Counted from the stretch's first letter, positions 50,069 through 59,109 are shown. The stretch is 64,000 bases of DNA from Gp6-AA40 sp035649635 (GCA_035649635.1 DASRJE010000233.1:1-64000), one strand, 5' to 3'. A program made the numbers and translations. The notes: generated by a model from the sequence alone, not told the origin.

Positions 50069-50775
50069 CGGTTCATGCCCGCACCAGTCGAATGAGGTGC
50101 CAGGGAACCATAGATGAAGAATTGACCGCTCGATCGAATCCAGCCGTTCCAACCGAGAGACGAGAGACGCCGCTCCAGACTAGCCGGTTCGTGGAATACC
50201 TTCACGATCGTGTACTCGCGCCCGTCGTTCAGTCGCCGCCGGGTCAAACCCGATTGATCGAGCGGTGCATGGTCACCGGCCGTCGACGCCTGTTCGAGCA
50301 GGCTGTCGACAAGAAACACCCGCCCCTTCGGCTTGAGCGATGCCGCAACCTTTGCCCAAAACCGCTCGAATTCGTTCCCCGGCACATGCGAAAGCCAGAA
50401 GCCAAAGAACACGGCATCGAAACGAGCCTCCGGCTGCCACGTGAAAAGGTCCGTCACGACGTACTCAACGGCGTCTGACTGCACGCGACGCCGATTGATC
50501 GCTATCGCTTCTGGTGAAGCATCGATGGCGATAACACGAGAGTGGTGGCGCACGAGATGCTGCGTCCACAATCCAGTGCCGCAGGCCGGCTCCAGGACTT
50601 CGCCAGATTGCAGTTCTTGTTCGAGAGCCGCTTCGACGAGAGCGACTTCGTGGAACCACGCGGTCCGGTGTTCGGGTCCATGATCGTAGCGACCTTGCCG
50701 CAGGAACCACTCGTCGTATTCATTCGCTCGGGCTCGGTAGTACTCGACTTGCTCCAGGAGGACATGGTCGGCCAT
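50065..50775 (-). CDS. Class I SAM-dependent methyltransferase
   Basis: 236 residues. VLEPACGTGLWTQHLVRH (motif I variant) near 60-77, VIAIDASPEAI, and DAVFFGFWLSHVPGNEFERFW near 120. FFIYGS near the end gives the last strand. Translationally coupled with the decarboxylase-like gene downstream; a phenolic O-methylation role is possible but unproven. Confidence 0.85.
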   Translation of the reverse strand: MADHVLLEQVEYYRARANEYDEWFLRQGRYDHGPEHRTAWFHEVALVEAALEQELQSGEVLEPACGTGLWTQHLVRHHSRVIAIDASPEAIAINRRRVQSDAVEYVVTDLFTWQPEARFDAVFFGFWLSHVPGNEFERFWAKVAASLKPKGRVFLVDSLLEQASTAGDHAPLDQSGLTRRRLNDGREYTIVKVFHEPASLERRLSSLGWNGWIRSSGQFFIYGSLAPHSTGAGMNR

Positions 50776-50964
50776 CTGGTGAAAATCTTATTAGACCTCA
50801 CGGCCTGGCGGTGTGTCTGACAATCGCAGGATGCTGGTCTTACGACGTGTTCGCAGCAGTGAGGTCGTGCCCTTCTTCAATCGCGCGTCTCAGTGCCTAC
50901 TCGCAATTCGCTCTGCCTCACGCTTCAGAAGCATGTTGCCGGATTTCCGTCCGATTTTTGAGAC

Positions 50965-51207
50965 CTACGCCAACGACTTGTCTCTGGCCTTCTCGCCTAG
51001 ATCGATAGCGGTACCCCAGTGCTGCCTTTCCTGCTCGTTCAGAGCACGGGCCTCGAAGGTGGCCGCTTGGTAACCGACCTCAGCCGCGGCTATGTGCAAG
51101 AGGAGCGCGCCGATCGAGTTGCTTTGCGGATCGTGCAGGTAGTCGAGCTCGTCTAGTCCCAAGCCCGCTACCGCCCGGAGAGTGGTCGATCGCACGTAGT
51201 TCATCAT
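50965..51207 (-). pseudogene. DinB-like protein, truncated at both ends
   Basis: An 80-residue frame starting MMNYVRSTTLRAVAGLGLDELDYLHD and continuing NSIGALLLHIAAAEVGYQA, EQERQHWGTAIDLGEKARD is the first half of a DinB_2/DUF664 protein. It stops soon after residue 75 where ~80 more residues are expected. Upstream the same frame reads family-like PLSDWRPPGFTGQIARVVS back to the stop of the neighbouring methyltransferase gene, with no start codon. Both termini therefore appear lost. Confidence 0.6.
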
Positions 51208-51282
51208 CGATACGACGCGAGCAATCTGCCCAGTGAAGCCAGGAGGTCGCCAATCAGAAAGAGGTCCCTTTGAGTCACGCGC

Positions 51283-52104
51283 TCACTCGACATTGACTGC
51301 TCGGAGTAAGGGCTTCTTTGTATACTCGCTCGGCACCGACAGGATTGGCTCATCCAGCCGTGTCTCGACCCGACGACAGCCGACCACGCGCACGTAGCCC
51401 AAATAGCGACCGCCGTCAGCCTCGACTGCCTCGATCTCCACGGTGTTGTGGGGCGCGACGACCTCTTGCCAGTCACGCCACAATTGCCAGCCATCCGGAA
51501 GGGTGTCGGCCACGGCAATGTCCAGGATGCCGGTTCGCTCCCAGTGGCGACGCCACCACGGCGCCGAGTGCAAGCAGGACATGCTCGGCTCCCACCACGA
51601 TCGAAGATGGTCCGGCACGGCCCCATCAATCTCCTGCATCACGCCGGCGCCTGCGATACCCAGGACGCCGCCTGGCTTCAGGAAGCGAGCCAGGTAGTTC
51701 AAGTACAGATCATCGGTCCCGTAGTAGACGAACGAATCGATGGATACGACGGTGTCGAAGAACTCCGGTGCAAACGGCAGCGCGCGCGCATCCGCGTGGA
51801 TCGGAAACACGCCATCGTCCACGCCAGCGTCCCGAACGCGCTGAAGATTGTTCGCGGCGCTGAACCACAGGTCGGTTGCCCAGACCTGAACCTCGAATTC
51901 ACGCCGCAGGAAGACCGATGACATTGCGAGCCCGCAGCCAAGATCCAACACGCGCATGCCGGGTCGTAGGTCGAGTGCTTCGGCAAGCCACTCGGTGAGC
52001 CACAGCGCGTTCGCGCCGCCGCTGGCACTGGCTATGACCCAGTCGGGATGGTACTTGGACGAGCGTGGGAACCGATCGCAGACCAACCGTTCGTCTCTCT
52101 TCAC
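51283..52104 (-). CDS. SAM-dependent methyltransferase
   Basis: 273 residues from a GTG at 52104 with GAGGG five bases upstream. Longer starts (52173, 52242) would translate leader sequence, the longest reaching the repeat element at 52217-52279 and adding a low-quality basic N-terminus. Motif I VLDLGCGLAMSSVFL near 53-66, then VWATDLWFSAANNL, FDTVVSIDSFVYYGTDD, and FLKPGGVLGIAGAG. The C-terminus ends in sequence contiguous in frame with the decayed DinB gene. Substrate unknown. Confidence 0.8.
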   Translation of the reverse strand: MKRDERLVCDRFPRSSKYHPDWVIASASGGANALWLTEWLAEALDLRPGMRVLDLGCGLAMSSVFLRREFEVQVWATDLWFSAANNLQRVRDAGVDDGVFPIHADARALPFAPEFFDTVVSIDSFVYYGTDDLYLNYLARFLKPGGVLGIAGAGVMQEIDGAVPDHLRSWWEPSMSCLHSAPWWRRHWERTGILDIAVADTLPDGWQLWRDWQEVVAPHNTVEIEAVEADGGRYLGYVRVVGCRRVETRLDEPILSVPSEYTKKPLLRAVNVE

Positions 52105-52216
52105 ACCAGCCCTCGTCCTTCCCAAGCGTGATAATCGCCTCGACGTGTCTGTGAGTTTCGGCGGATATGACATCGCCCCCAGCAGCACAAAGCCGCGGTG
52201 CCTTTTCGCCTCGGCG

Positions 52217-52279
52217 GCCTGCCTCGCCGTAGCCTTGGCCAAACCGGGCCTGCCTCGCCGTAGCCTTGGCGAAGGCGGG
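52217..52279. repeat. Dispersed palindromic element, two tandem copies
   Basis: Two 31-32 bp copies of GCCTGCCTCGCCGTAGCCTT... in direct tandem; the second ends GGCGAAGGCGGG and can pair with its own beginning (imperfect 12-bp stem, loop GTAGCCTT). Located between the methyltransferase start and the stop of the DUF1552 gene. Confidence 0.8.
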
Positions 52280-52305
52280 TGTGTTACGTACTGTTCGATT
52301 TCGGT

Positions 52306-53646
52306 CTAGGACACGGAAAGCGGTTCGAGAATCCGCCCGCTGCTGTCGCCAAACGTCTCGAGGCGCACGCCGCCGCTGTCCATGATCGTCAGCAGCAGGT
52401 TGGCCATCGGCGTGTCCAGTTTGTACTGGAGATGGCGGCCCATCTTGAATTTGCCGCCGAGACCGCCGGCCATCAGCGTCGGCAGGTCCGAGTGTCGATG
52501 CATGTTGCCGTCGCCCATGCCGCCGCCGTACAGCAGCAGCGACTGATCGAGCACGGAGCCGTCGCCCTCGGGCATCGACTGCAGCTTCTCCAGGAAGTAG
52601 GCGAAGAGCTGCGACTGATACAGATCGATGCGCGCCTTCTTGGCGATCAGCTGCGGATCGTTGCGATGGTGCGAGACGCCGTGATGCTGCTCCGGTACGC
52701 CAATGATCGGGAACGTCATCGTGCTCAGCTCGCGCGACATGATCATGCTGAACACGCGGGTGATGTCGGCCTGGAACGCCAGCGCCTGCAGATCGAACAT
52801 CAGCTTCGTGTGCGCGTCGAACGACGAAGGAATGTCCGTCGGCCGCTCCGGCAGCTCGATGTCGACTGGCTGCGACTCTGCGTTCTGAATGCGCTGCTCC
52901 ACCTCGCGCACGGAGTCGAGGTATTCGTGCAGCTTGTTCTTGTCGCCGCGGCCCAAACTGTTGGCCACGCGGCTTGCTTCTTCACGAACGGAGTCCAGGA
53001 TGCTGCCTTCCGATCGAGCCCGCGCCAGACGCGCTTCGCTGCTCCCGCCGTCGCCGAAAAGCCGTTCGAACAGGATCCGGGGATGCGATTCGGTATTGTT
53101 CGGCGTCGTCTCGTTGCGCCACGAGACGGTGTTGACGTAGAAGCAGTCGCCTGAATCGCATGAGCCCTGCGTCGGGAAGTCCACCGACATCTCGATCGAC
53201 GGGATCTGCGACGTCTTGCCAATCTCCTGCACGAGGATCTGATCCACCGTGGTCGCCAGCTTCACCTCGACGCCTGGCTGCGCCCGGTCGTAGGCGTGCA
53301 CGCCCGTCAACCAGACGGCGGTCGCGCGCGGATGATCGCCGGTGCCGTCACCGAACGTATCGGCTTGCAGGTGCGATAGGCCGCTGAGCACCGAAATCTT
53401 GTCGCGTAGGCTGGCGAACGGCTGCAGCGTCGGTGTCAGATCGAAACCGGCGCCGGTCGTGGCAGGCGTCCACAGATTCTGAATGACGCCGTTGGCAATG
53501 TAGACGAAGCCGTAACGCGGCGTGGGCTTGAGCGCGCGCGCCGACAGCGCCGGCACCATCGCATCCAGGAACGGCAGAGCGATCGTCGTGCCCATGGCAC
53601 GCAGGAAGGTCCGCCGCGGCATCGTCTTCTTGGTGACGAACATCAC
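52306..53646 (-). CDS. DUF1552 Tat-exported protein
   Basis: 446 residues. Tat-type signal KKTMPRRTFLRAMGTTIALPFLDAM, then the DUF1552 reading: VYIANGVIQNLWTP, LSGLSHLQADTFGDGTGDHPRATAVWLTG, VDQILVQEIG, CDSGDCFYVNTVSWRNETTP, EQHHGVSHHRNDP, and LLYGGGMGDGNMHRHSDLPTLMAGG. The metal-like His/Asp motifs recall sulfatase/phosphodiesterase-like DUF1501 relatives. It overlaps the DUF1592 gene by 4 nt, as this pair usually does. Periplasmic; function unknown. Confidence 0.9.
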   Translation of the reverse strand: MMFVTKKTMPRRTFLRAMGTTIALPFLDAMVPALSARALKPTPRYGFVYIANGVIQNLWTPATTGAGFDLTPTLQPFASLRDKISVLSGLSHLQADTFGDGTGDHPRATAVWLTGVHAYDRAQPGVEVKLATTVDQILVQEIGKTSQIPSIEMSVDFPTQGSCDSGDCFYVNTVSWRNETTPNNTESHPRILFERLFGDGGSSEARLARARSEGSILDSVREEASRVANSLGRGDKNKLHEYLDSVREVEQRIQNAESQPVDIELPERPTDIPSSFDAHTKLMFDLQALAFQADITRVFSMIMSRELSTMTFPIIGVPEQHHGVSHHRNDPQLIAKKARIDLYQSQLFAYFLEKLQSMPEGDGSVLDQSLLLYGGGMGDGNMHRHSDLPTLMAGGLGGKFKMGRHLQYKLDTPMANLLLTIMDSGGVRLETFGDSSGRILEPLSVS

Positions 53647-56297
53647 TCGCCTCCGGCCTCTCGCATCTGGAACGGTCGACTCTTCACGATCCCGAGCACC
53701 AGCGACGCCAGTGTGTAGTCTGCCGGCGCGGCCTCGCGCATCACGGCGCGCACTGTGGGCGCATCATAGTATTGCAGGTTGCGGCCGACGGCGTACATGA
53801 GCAGACGCTCGGCCACCGTGCCGACGAACTGCTCCGGCTGGCGCAGTAATTCCTTCTTCAGCCCGGGAATGCCATCGAATTTCGTCCCCTCGGGGAACAC
53901 GCCGGTCGCATCGATGGGCTGCTCACCATCGCGCTCGCGCCACCGCCCGACGGCGTCAAAGTTCTCCATGGCGAAGCCGATCGGATCCATCCGCGCGTGG
54001 CAGCCGGCGCATGCCGGCGAGGCCCGGTGCTGGATCATCGCCTCACGCAACGTCAGCGGCTTGCCCGGCGCCTTTTCCGTGTTCAGCGATGGCACGTTAG
54101 GGGGCGGAGGCGGTGGCGCCGCGGAGAGCAGGTTCTCGAGCACCCATTTGCCACGCAGCACCGGCGAGGTGCGCGTCGAGTACGAGGTGATCGTCAGCAC
54201 ACTGCCCTGTCCCAGCAACCCACCCCGGACACTTCCTTCGGGGAACGTGACGCGCCGGAAGTAGCTCCCCTTGATGTTCGGGACGCCGTAGTGGCGCGCG
54301 AGCCGCTCGTTGAGGAACGTGTAGTTCGCGCGCAGCAGATCGAGGACGCTGCGGTTCTCTCTCCCCTCGACGCAGCTCGTCCCTCGACCTTGCTCGGGAC
54401 GACCCTGAGCGAGTCGAAGGGTCGGGGCGCCCTGAGTGCAAGTCGCAGGGCGGAACACGCTGCTGATGAATAACTCCGTCTCGCGTTGCATCGCGGCGCG
54501 CAGGGTCTCGTCGAAGTCGGCGAAGAGGATCTCGTCCGGCAGCTTTGCCGAGATGTCGCGCAGGTACAACCACTGCGCCGCGAAGTTGGTGACCAGTGAT
54601 TCAGAACGTGGATCCGACAGCATCCGGCGCACCTGCTGTTCGAGTACCTTCGGGTCCTTGAGCCGGCCCGTCGCGGCCGCATCCAGCAGCTCGTCGTCCG
54701 GGATGCTGCTCCAGATGAAGAACGACAGCCGCGAGGCGAGTTCGATATCGCTGACTCGATACGGCGTGCCAACCGCTACGCTCGCAGGCTTGCCCCGAGC
54801 GGAGTCGAGGGGCTCACGCTCGATGCGGAAGAGGAACTGCGGGCTGACGAGCAGTCGCTCGAGCGCTTTCTGGATGCCGAGGTCGAAGCTACCCTGTTTG
54901 CGGCCTTGTTCGTAGAACGGTAGGAGGTCCCTGACGTCCGTCTCATTGGCCGGCCGGCGATACGCGCGGCGCGCGAGCGTGGACAGTATCCGGCGGGCGC
55001 ATGCGGTTTCTTCCGCGCTTGACGAGCCTGCCTCGCCGGAGCCTTTGGCGGAGGCGGGCTTGCAGACAAAAACGCGGCGGCGGCTTGGCGAGTCGCCTGA
55101 CCCCGTGACCTTGTAGGGGCCGCTGATCGTCACGCTGTTGATCGCGGGCTGCGTCCCGCGGCTGCGCATGCGTGGGCGCAGCGTTGTCTCGTCGCGCGCT
55201 TCGGTGCGCTGCACGAATGCGACACCAATCAGCTTCGGCCCGGCCTTCAGAGCGAGCGGAAATTCCAGGGGAGCGGGCGCGGCGCCTCGGCCTCGACCAC
55301 CGGCGCGGCCGCCGCGTGCAGCCGTTGCCGCCGGTGAACCTGCTGCATCCACCGGCCCCGCGCCTCTATCCGCCACCGCCGGCCGATCAACCGAGGGAGG
55401 TGTGGGATCGGGATCTGCCGGATCGGGTTGACCAGGCGGAGCATCTACCGATGGCGTCCCAGGTCCTCCGCCACCGAGCGGCCGCAACGCGACGCGTTCG
55501 CCATCAACGGTGATTTCGAGCTCGTGCCCATTCGCGGCGCCGACGTCGACTTTGACGACATAGGTGCCGTCGACCGGGAATTCGCTCCGCACCGCGATGC
55601 CGCCGCGGGTTCCGAATGGCAGTTCGTCAACGCGCTCGTCCTGCGGATGCTCGGGGTCGAGGCGATGGATGTTCACCATCACCGGCATCGCGGGATCGCC
55701 AATCGCCAGGCGGCTGATCTTCCGCGCGGCATCGAGGTAACGCTCCATGTTGCTCGGCGAAATGAACAGCAAGTCGGCGATGTTATCGAAGCCGCTGCTG
55801 ATGTTGTCTGGCGGCAGCAGGTAATCGATGCTGACCTCACGCGGCAGCGATTCGAGGGCGAGCAGGTCGCGGACGGCGTTTCGATACTCGGTGCGGCTGA
55901 GGCGATGTGTCAGCGGCAGCTTGCCGAGATGAGGACGCGCGGCCTCCGCCCGATCCAGCTCCGTTTCGAGGAACGTGGCCACGCGGTCATAGCTCGCCGC
56001 ATCCGGACGCGGCGCACCCGGGGGCGGCATCGACTGTGTCCGCAGTTTGCGAACGATCTTCTCCCATCGGTCCGCGCCTGAGCCGACGTTGGCGACATCG
56101 GCTGGATCGATCACGACGCCGCCGGTCTTCAGCCGTTCGTTATGACACGTGACGCAGTACTGCTTCAGCACTGCCGCCGATGCCGCGGCGGGCGCAGGCT
56201 GAGGCTGTGCTACAGGCGATTGCGCACCCGTCCTTGCAGTGGCGAGCGCGACTGCAAAGCTCAGGACGGCGAACCGGAGTAAACCTCTATAAGACAT
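53643..56297 (-). CDS. DUF1587/1592/1588/1585 (planctomycete-type) cytochrome c protein carrying three repeat-derived in-frame insertions
   Basis: 884 residues. A signal peptide, a c-type haem site CVTCH at 48-52, then DUF1587, DUF1592 (SDIELASRLSFFIWSSIPDDELL), DUF1588 (YFRRVTFPEGSVRGGLLGQGSVLTITSYSTRTSPVLRGKWVLENLL in outline) and DUF1585 regions; CAGCHARMDPIGFAMENFD is a further CxxCH. Three stretches do not belong to the family: ~412-424 (KPASAKGSGEAGS), ~496-502 (LDSARG) and ~616-641 (LRLAQGRPEQGRGTSCVEG). Each coincides with a palindromic repeat in the DNA. The frame is kept each time. Likely periplasmic electron-transfer or oxidative enzyme partner of the DUF1552 protein. Confidence 0.9.
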   Translation of the reverse strand: MSYRGLLRFAVLSFAVALATARTGAQSPVAQPQPAPAAASAAVLKQYCVTCHNERLKTGGVVIDPADVANVGSGADRWEKIVRKLRTQSMPPPGAPRPDAASYDRVATFLETELDRAEAARPHLGKLPLTHRLSRTEYRNAVRDLLALESLPREVSIDYLLPPDNISSGFDNIADLLFISPSNMERYLDAARKISRLAIGDPAMPVMVNIHRLDPEHPQDERVDELPFGTRGGIAVRSEFPVDGTYVVKVDVGAANGHELEITVDGERVALRPLGGGGPGTPSVDAPPGQPDPADPDPTPPSVDRPAVADRGAGPVDAAGSPAATAARGGRAGGRGRGAAPAPLEFPLALKAGPKLIGVAFVQRTEARDETTLRPRMRSRGTQPAINSVTISGPYKVTGSGDSPSRRRVFVCKPASAKGSGEAGSSSAEETACARRILSTLARRAYRRPANETDVRDLLPFYEQGRKQGSFDLGIQKALERLLVSPQFLFRIEREPLDSARGKPASVAVGTPYRVSDIELASRLSFFIWSSIPDDELLDAAATGRLKDPKVLEQQVRRMLSDPRSESLVTNFAAQWLYLRDISAKLPDEILFADFDETLRAAMQRETELFISSVFRPATCTQGAPTLRLAQGRPEQGRGTSCVEGRENRSVLDLLRANYTFLNERLARHYGVPNIKGSYFRRVTFPEGSVRGGLLGQGSVLTITSYSTRTSPVLRGKWVLENLLSAAPPPPPPNVPSLNTEKAPGKPLTLREAMIQHRASPACAGCHARMDPIGFAMENFDAVGRWRERDGEQPIDATGVFPEGTKFDGIPGLKKELLRQPEQFVGTVAERLLMYAVGRNLQYYDAPTVRAVMREAAPADYTLASLVLGIVKSRPFQMREAGGE
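54377..54452. repeat. Three consecutive CCCTGAGCG-type palindromes inside the DUF1592 gene
   Basis: Units at 54377-54402 (TCGTCCC/GGGACGA arms), 54402-54422 (ACCCT/AGGGT) and 54428-54452 (GCCCT/AGGGC), each with a short loop containing GAGCGAGTCGA-like sequence. They encode an in-frame insertion. Confidence 0.85.
54793..54812. repeat. Single CCCCGAGCG...GGGG palindrome inside the DUF1592 gene
   Basis: CCCCGAGCGGAGTCGAGGGG, same family as 54377-54452 and 38942-38961; it encodes part of a LDSARG insertion. Confidence 0.8.
55026..55063. repeat. GCCTGCCTCGCC-family palindrome inside the DUF1592 gene
   Basis: GCCTGCCTCGCCGGAGCC then TTTGGCGGAGGCGGGCTTGC, matching the elements at 52217-52279. Encodes the KPASAKGSGEAGS insertion. 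Confidence 0.8.
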
Positions 56298-56345
56298 CCA
56301 AATACGAGGTTATATTACCCCCGTGGCGCGAGCGACGGAGGAGAT

Positions 56346-57944
56346 ATGAGGTTTCGCGGCTGGGTTCATGTTGTTGTGATCGGCTGCCTGGCGGCGACGA
56401 CGTCCATCTCCGCTCAGCCTTCGCCGGCGGACGAAGGCGGGCCATTGGTCGACGCCGTCAAGAAACAAGACCTGCAGACGGTGCGCGCGCTCCTCAAGCA
56501 AAAGGTCAACATCAATGCCCCTGCGGCGGACGGTTTCACCGCCCTCCATTGGGCTGCGCAGCGCAACGACCTCCAGCTCGTCAACCTTTTGCTCGGCGCT
56601 GGCGCCAACCCCAAGGCATCGACGCGCTACAACATCACGCCGCTGTATCTCGCGGCGATGAACGGCAACACCGCGGTGATCGAGCGCCTGCTCAACGCCG
56701 GCGCCGACCCGAACGGCACCGCGCAAGAAGGCCAGACGATGCTGATGACCGCGGCGCTGTCCGGAAAACCAGATGCCGTCAGGCTGCTGTTGACGCGCGG
56801 CGCGAAAGTCGATGCGAAGGAACCGTACAAAGGTCAGACCGCGTTGATGTGGGCCGCGGCCGAAGGTAATGCTGCCGCCGTCGATGTGCTCCTGGAAGCG
56901 GGCGCGGACGTCACGTTGAAGTCCAACGGCGGCTTCACGCCGCTGCTGTTTGCGGTTCGCAACGCGCACATCGAGACAGCCGTCGCACTGCTGAAGCGCG
57001 GCGCCAACGTCAACGACGTTACAACGGATGGCTCGAGCGCACTGAGCGTAGCTGCGGTCAATGCGTACTTCGAGCTTGCGTCGGTGCTGCTCGAGCACGG
57101 CGCCAATCCAAACCTGCCCGATCCGCGCGGGTCGCCGCTCCACACCGTCGCGTGGCTGCGCAAGCCGGGCGCCGACGGGGCCGCCGGCGTCGGCAACACC
57201 CCGATTGGTACGCCGCAACAGACCGGCAATGTCACGGCGATTCAACTCGCCCGGAAACTCCTCGAGCACGGCGCGAATCCCAACACACGCGTCGAGTGGA
57301 GCGAACCTCGCTTCGGCAAGGAAGGCGGCACCGCACGCAACCCACCGAATATCCGGCTCGGGCGTCACCTTCTCAGCTACCGGGGCGCGACACCGTTTTA
57401 CGTCGCCGCGAAGAACGGCGATATCGAGTTGATGCGGCTGCTGATCGAGTTCAAGGCGGACCCAGCGATCACGACGCTCACCGGCATCACGCCGTTGATG
57501 GTGGCCGCGGGTCTGGATACCTGGGAGGGTGAGACGCCAGGTCCATTTACGGGAGTGCCCGAAACAGAGCGCCTCGAGGCGGTAAAGTTCGCCGTGTCGC
57601 TGGGGGCCGACGTCAACGCGCGCACGAACTTCGGCGACTACCCGATGGAAGGCGATGTGGAGTACACCCTGCTCTACTACCCACACAACATCGACAAGCT
57701 GCTCGATCTCGGCGTTGGCGATCCGCGCTGGAACGGCACCACGCCACTCATCGGCGCCATCATGTCGAATCAGCCGTCAATCGTGCAGTACCTCGTCGAT
57801 CAGGGCGCCGACGTGCGGACGAAGACGACGCTGGGTTGGACGCCGCTGAACGTTGCTGAGGGTGTCTTCTGCTGCAACGCGAAGAAAGAGTTCCCGGCGG
57901 CGGCGGCGATTATCCGCAAGGTGCTGGGCGAACCGGCACGCTGA
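56346..57944 (+). CDS. Exported ankyrin-repeat protein
   Basis: 532 residues. A signal peptide (VHVVVIGCLAATTSISAQP) is followed by about ten ankyrin repeats (DGFTALHWAAQRNDLQLVNLLLGAGANP, NITPLYLAAMNGNTAVIERLLNAGADPNG, QTALMWAAAEGNAAAVDVLLEAGADV and others). A less regular middle region (~270-340) is followed by more repeats (TPLIGAIMSNQPSIVQYLVDQGADV). Periplasmic protein-protein scaffold. Divergent from the DUF1592/DUF1552 operon across ~48 bp, a pairing common in acidobacteria that suggests a shared pathway. Confidence 0.9.
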   Translation: MRFRGWVHVVVIGCLAATTSISAQPSPADEGGPLVDAVKKQDLQTVRALLKQKVNINAPAADGFTALHWAAQRNDLQLVNLLLGAGANPKASTRYNITPLYLAAMNGNTAVIERLLNAGADPNGTAQEGQTMLMTAALSGKPDAVRLLLTRGAKVDAKEPYKGQTALMWAAAEGNAAAVDVLLEAGADVTLKSNGGFTPLLFAVRNAHIETAVALLKRGANVNDVTTDGSSALSVAAVNAYFELASVLLEHGANPNLPDPRGSPLHTVAWLRKPGADGAAGVGNTPIGTPQQTGNVTAIQLARKLLEHGANPNTRVEWSEPRFGKEGGTARNPPNIRLGRHLLSYRGATPFYVAAKNGDIELMRLLIEFKADPAITTLTGITPLMVAAGLDTWEGETPGPFTGVPETERLEAVKFAVSLGADVNARTNFGDYPMEGDVEYTLLYYPHNIDKLLDLGVGDPRWNGTTPLIGAIMSNQPSIVQYLVDQGADVRTKTTLGWTPLNVAEGVFCCNAKKEFPAAAAIIRKVLGEPAR

Positions 57945-58576
57945 TCCCGAACGCCCACGCGTGCAGTTCCGCCAGATGATTGAACGCACGACAGGTGGCG
58001 TTTCTAAGGCGGCATCGTGTCCACGATCGTCCCGTTCGTGTCAGAAGCTCGAAAGCTTCCGGAGCGGTTCAAGCCACCCAAAGAGTGTGCCGCCTATCTC
58101 CGGAAAGAGCGACGCGATGACCACGAGCAGTGGCAGCACTCCATACATCGCGATGCGCTTGATGAAGTCCCAATTGACATCGACTCGCCCGGGCGTCGTC
58201 GACTTCAAGCGGCTGAGCACGTGATCTCGTTCAACAATGGGCAGCAGCGAGTTGTTGTAGAGCTCGGGCTTCGCCATCACCTATCCCCTGTGGGCTACAA
58301 CGTCGCAGCGAACCGTTTCGCACGCGGGAAATGACGCCGGCGATTTTCACTACTGGTGATGCCGTCGTCGCTTTCGCTTCATCGACGGCAAGATCGGCGA
58401 AATCGTTTGAGCCAGGAGCCGCACCCGGCGGCGTGAAAGGGGGAGCGATTCCTGAGCCGTTGGGTATCATTTGGATCAACGCTCGCGAGCTGCCTTCCCT
58501 CGATCGTGGTCGTTTCGCATGCGTCAGGGTGTCGGCGTGGCCGCTCCGAACAGACCGTTGGAAGGAAGAGTGACAA
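57945..58576. other. Mostly non-coding stretch with one gene remnant
   Basis: Apart from the 58041-58280 membrane-protein remnant nothing convincing was found. The small plus-strand frame at 58331-58573 has no signal peptide or family character. The last ~150 bp must hold the promoter of the DUF3617-like gene; no clear boxes were identified. Confidence 0.5.
58041..58280 (-). pseudogene. C-terminal remnant of a larger membrane protein
   Basis: 79 residues: NNSLLPIVERDHVLSRLKSTTPGRVDVNWDFIKRIAMYG, then one transmembrane helix (VLPLLVVIASLFP), ending FGWLEPLRKL. The rDhvL.rL...pG.vdvNWdf pattern looks like the last part of a much longer acidobacterial membrane protein. No in-frame upstream coding sequence continues it, so it is probably a fragment. 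Confidence 0.5.
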
Positions 58577-59002
58577 ATGAGAACGACTGCAGTGATGGGA
58601 ATCATCGTCGTAGCGATTTCGCTCGCCATGGGCACACGGGCCGAGGCACAAGTCAGTCTCAGGCCAGGGCTGTACGAACGGGTCCACGAAACCGAGGCGG
58701 CAGGCGCCTCCGGCCAGCACAAGGACACGTTGTGCATGACGCCCGAAGACGCGAAAGACGTCGTGAAGACGATCGCTGCAGCCGGCAAGGAAACCAACTG
58801 CAAGGTAAGCGATGTCAAGACGGCAGCCGCGGGCAAGTTGACTTTTACGATGACCTGCAAGGATCCCGATGGCGTCTCGACCTACACCAACGACGTCACG
58901 TACGGACCAGACTCGTACACGAACGTCTCCAAAGGGAAGACGGCGCACGGAACGGTCTCGTCGAAGGTCACCGCGAAGCGGATCGGAGAATGCAAGAAGT
59001 GA
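58577..59002 (+). CDS. DUF3617-like secreted protein
   Basis: 141 residues with a signal peptide (VMGIIVVAISLAMGTRAEAQ). The mature part begins LRPGLYERVHETEAAG and has the family's spaced cysteines (LCMTPEDAKD, ETNCKVSDVK, TMTCKDPDG, IGECKK), matching DUF3617: small periplasmic beta-barrel-like proteins of unknown function. A GGAAGGAAGAG ribosome-binding site precedes the start. Confidence 0.82.
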   Translation: MRTTAVMGIIVVAISLAMGTRAEAQVSLRPGLYERVHETEAAGASGQHKDTLCMTPEDAKDVVKTIAAAGKETNCKVSDVKTAAAGKLTFTMTCKDPDGVSTYTNDVTYGPDSYTNVSKGKTAHGTVSSKVTAKRIGECKK

Positions 59003-59109
59003 GAGCGCCCGCCGGCGGAGTCGCCGACAACCAGGTCGGCGGAATCGATAACTGGCGGATCACGTTCTACCGCTAAACGCCTAGCCTTCACACACTCGGA
59101 GGCTCAGTC

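Noticed and set aside
56310..57686. Minus-strand 458-codon open frame
   Set aside because: Exact antisense of the ankyrin-repeat gene; its apparent periodicity merely mirrors the ankyrin repeats.
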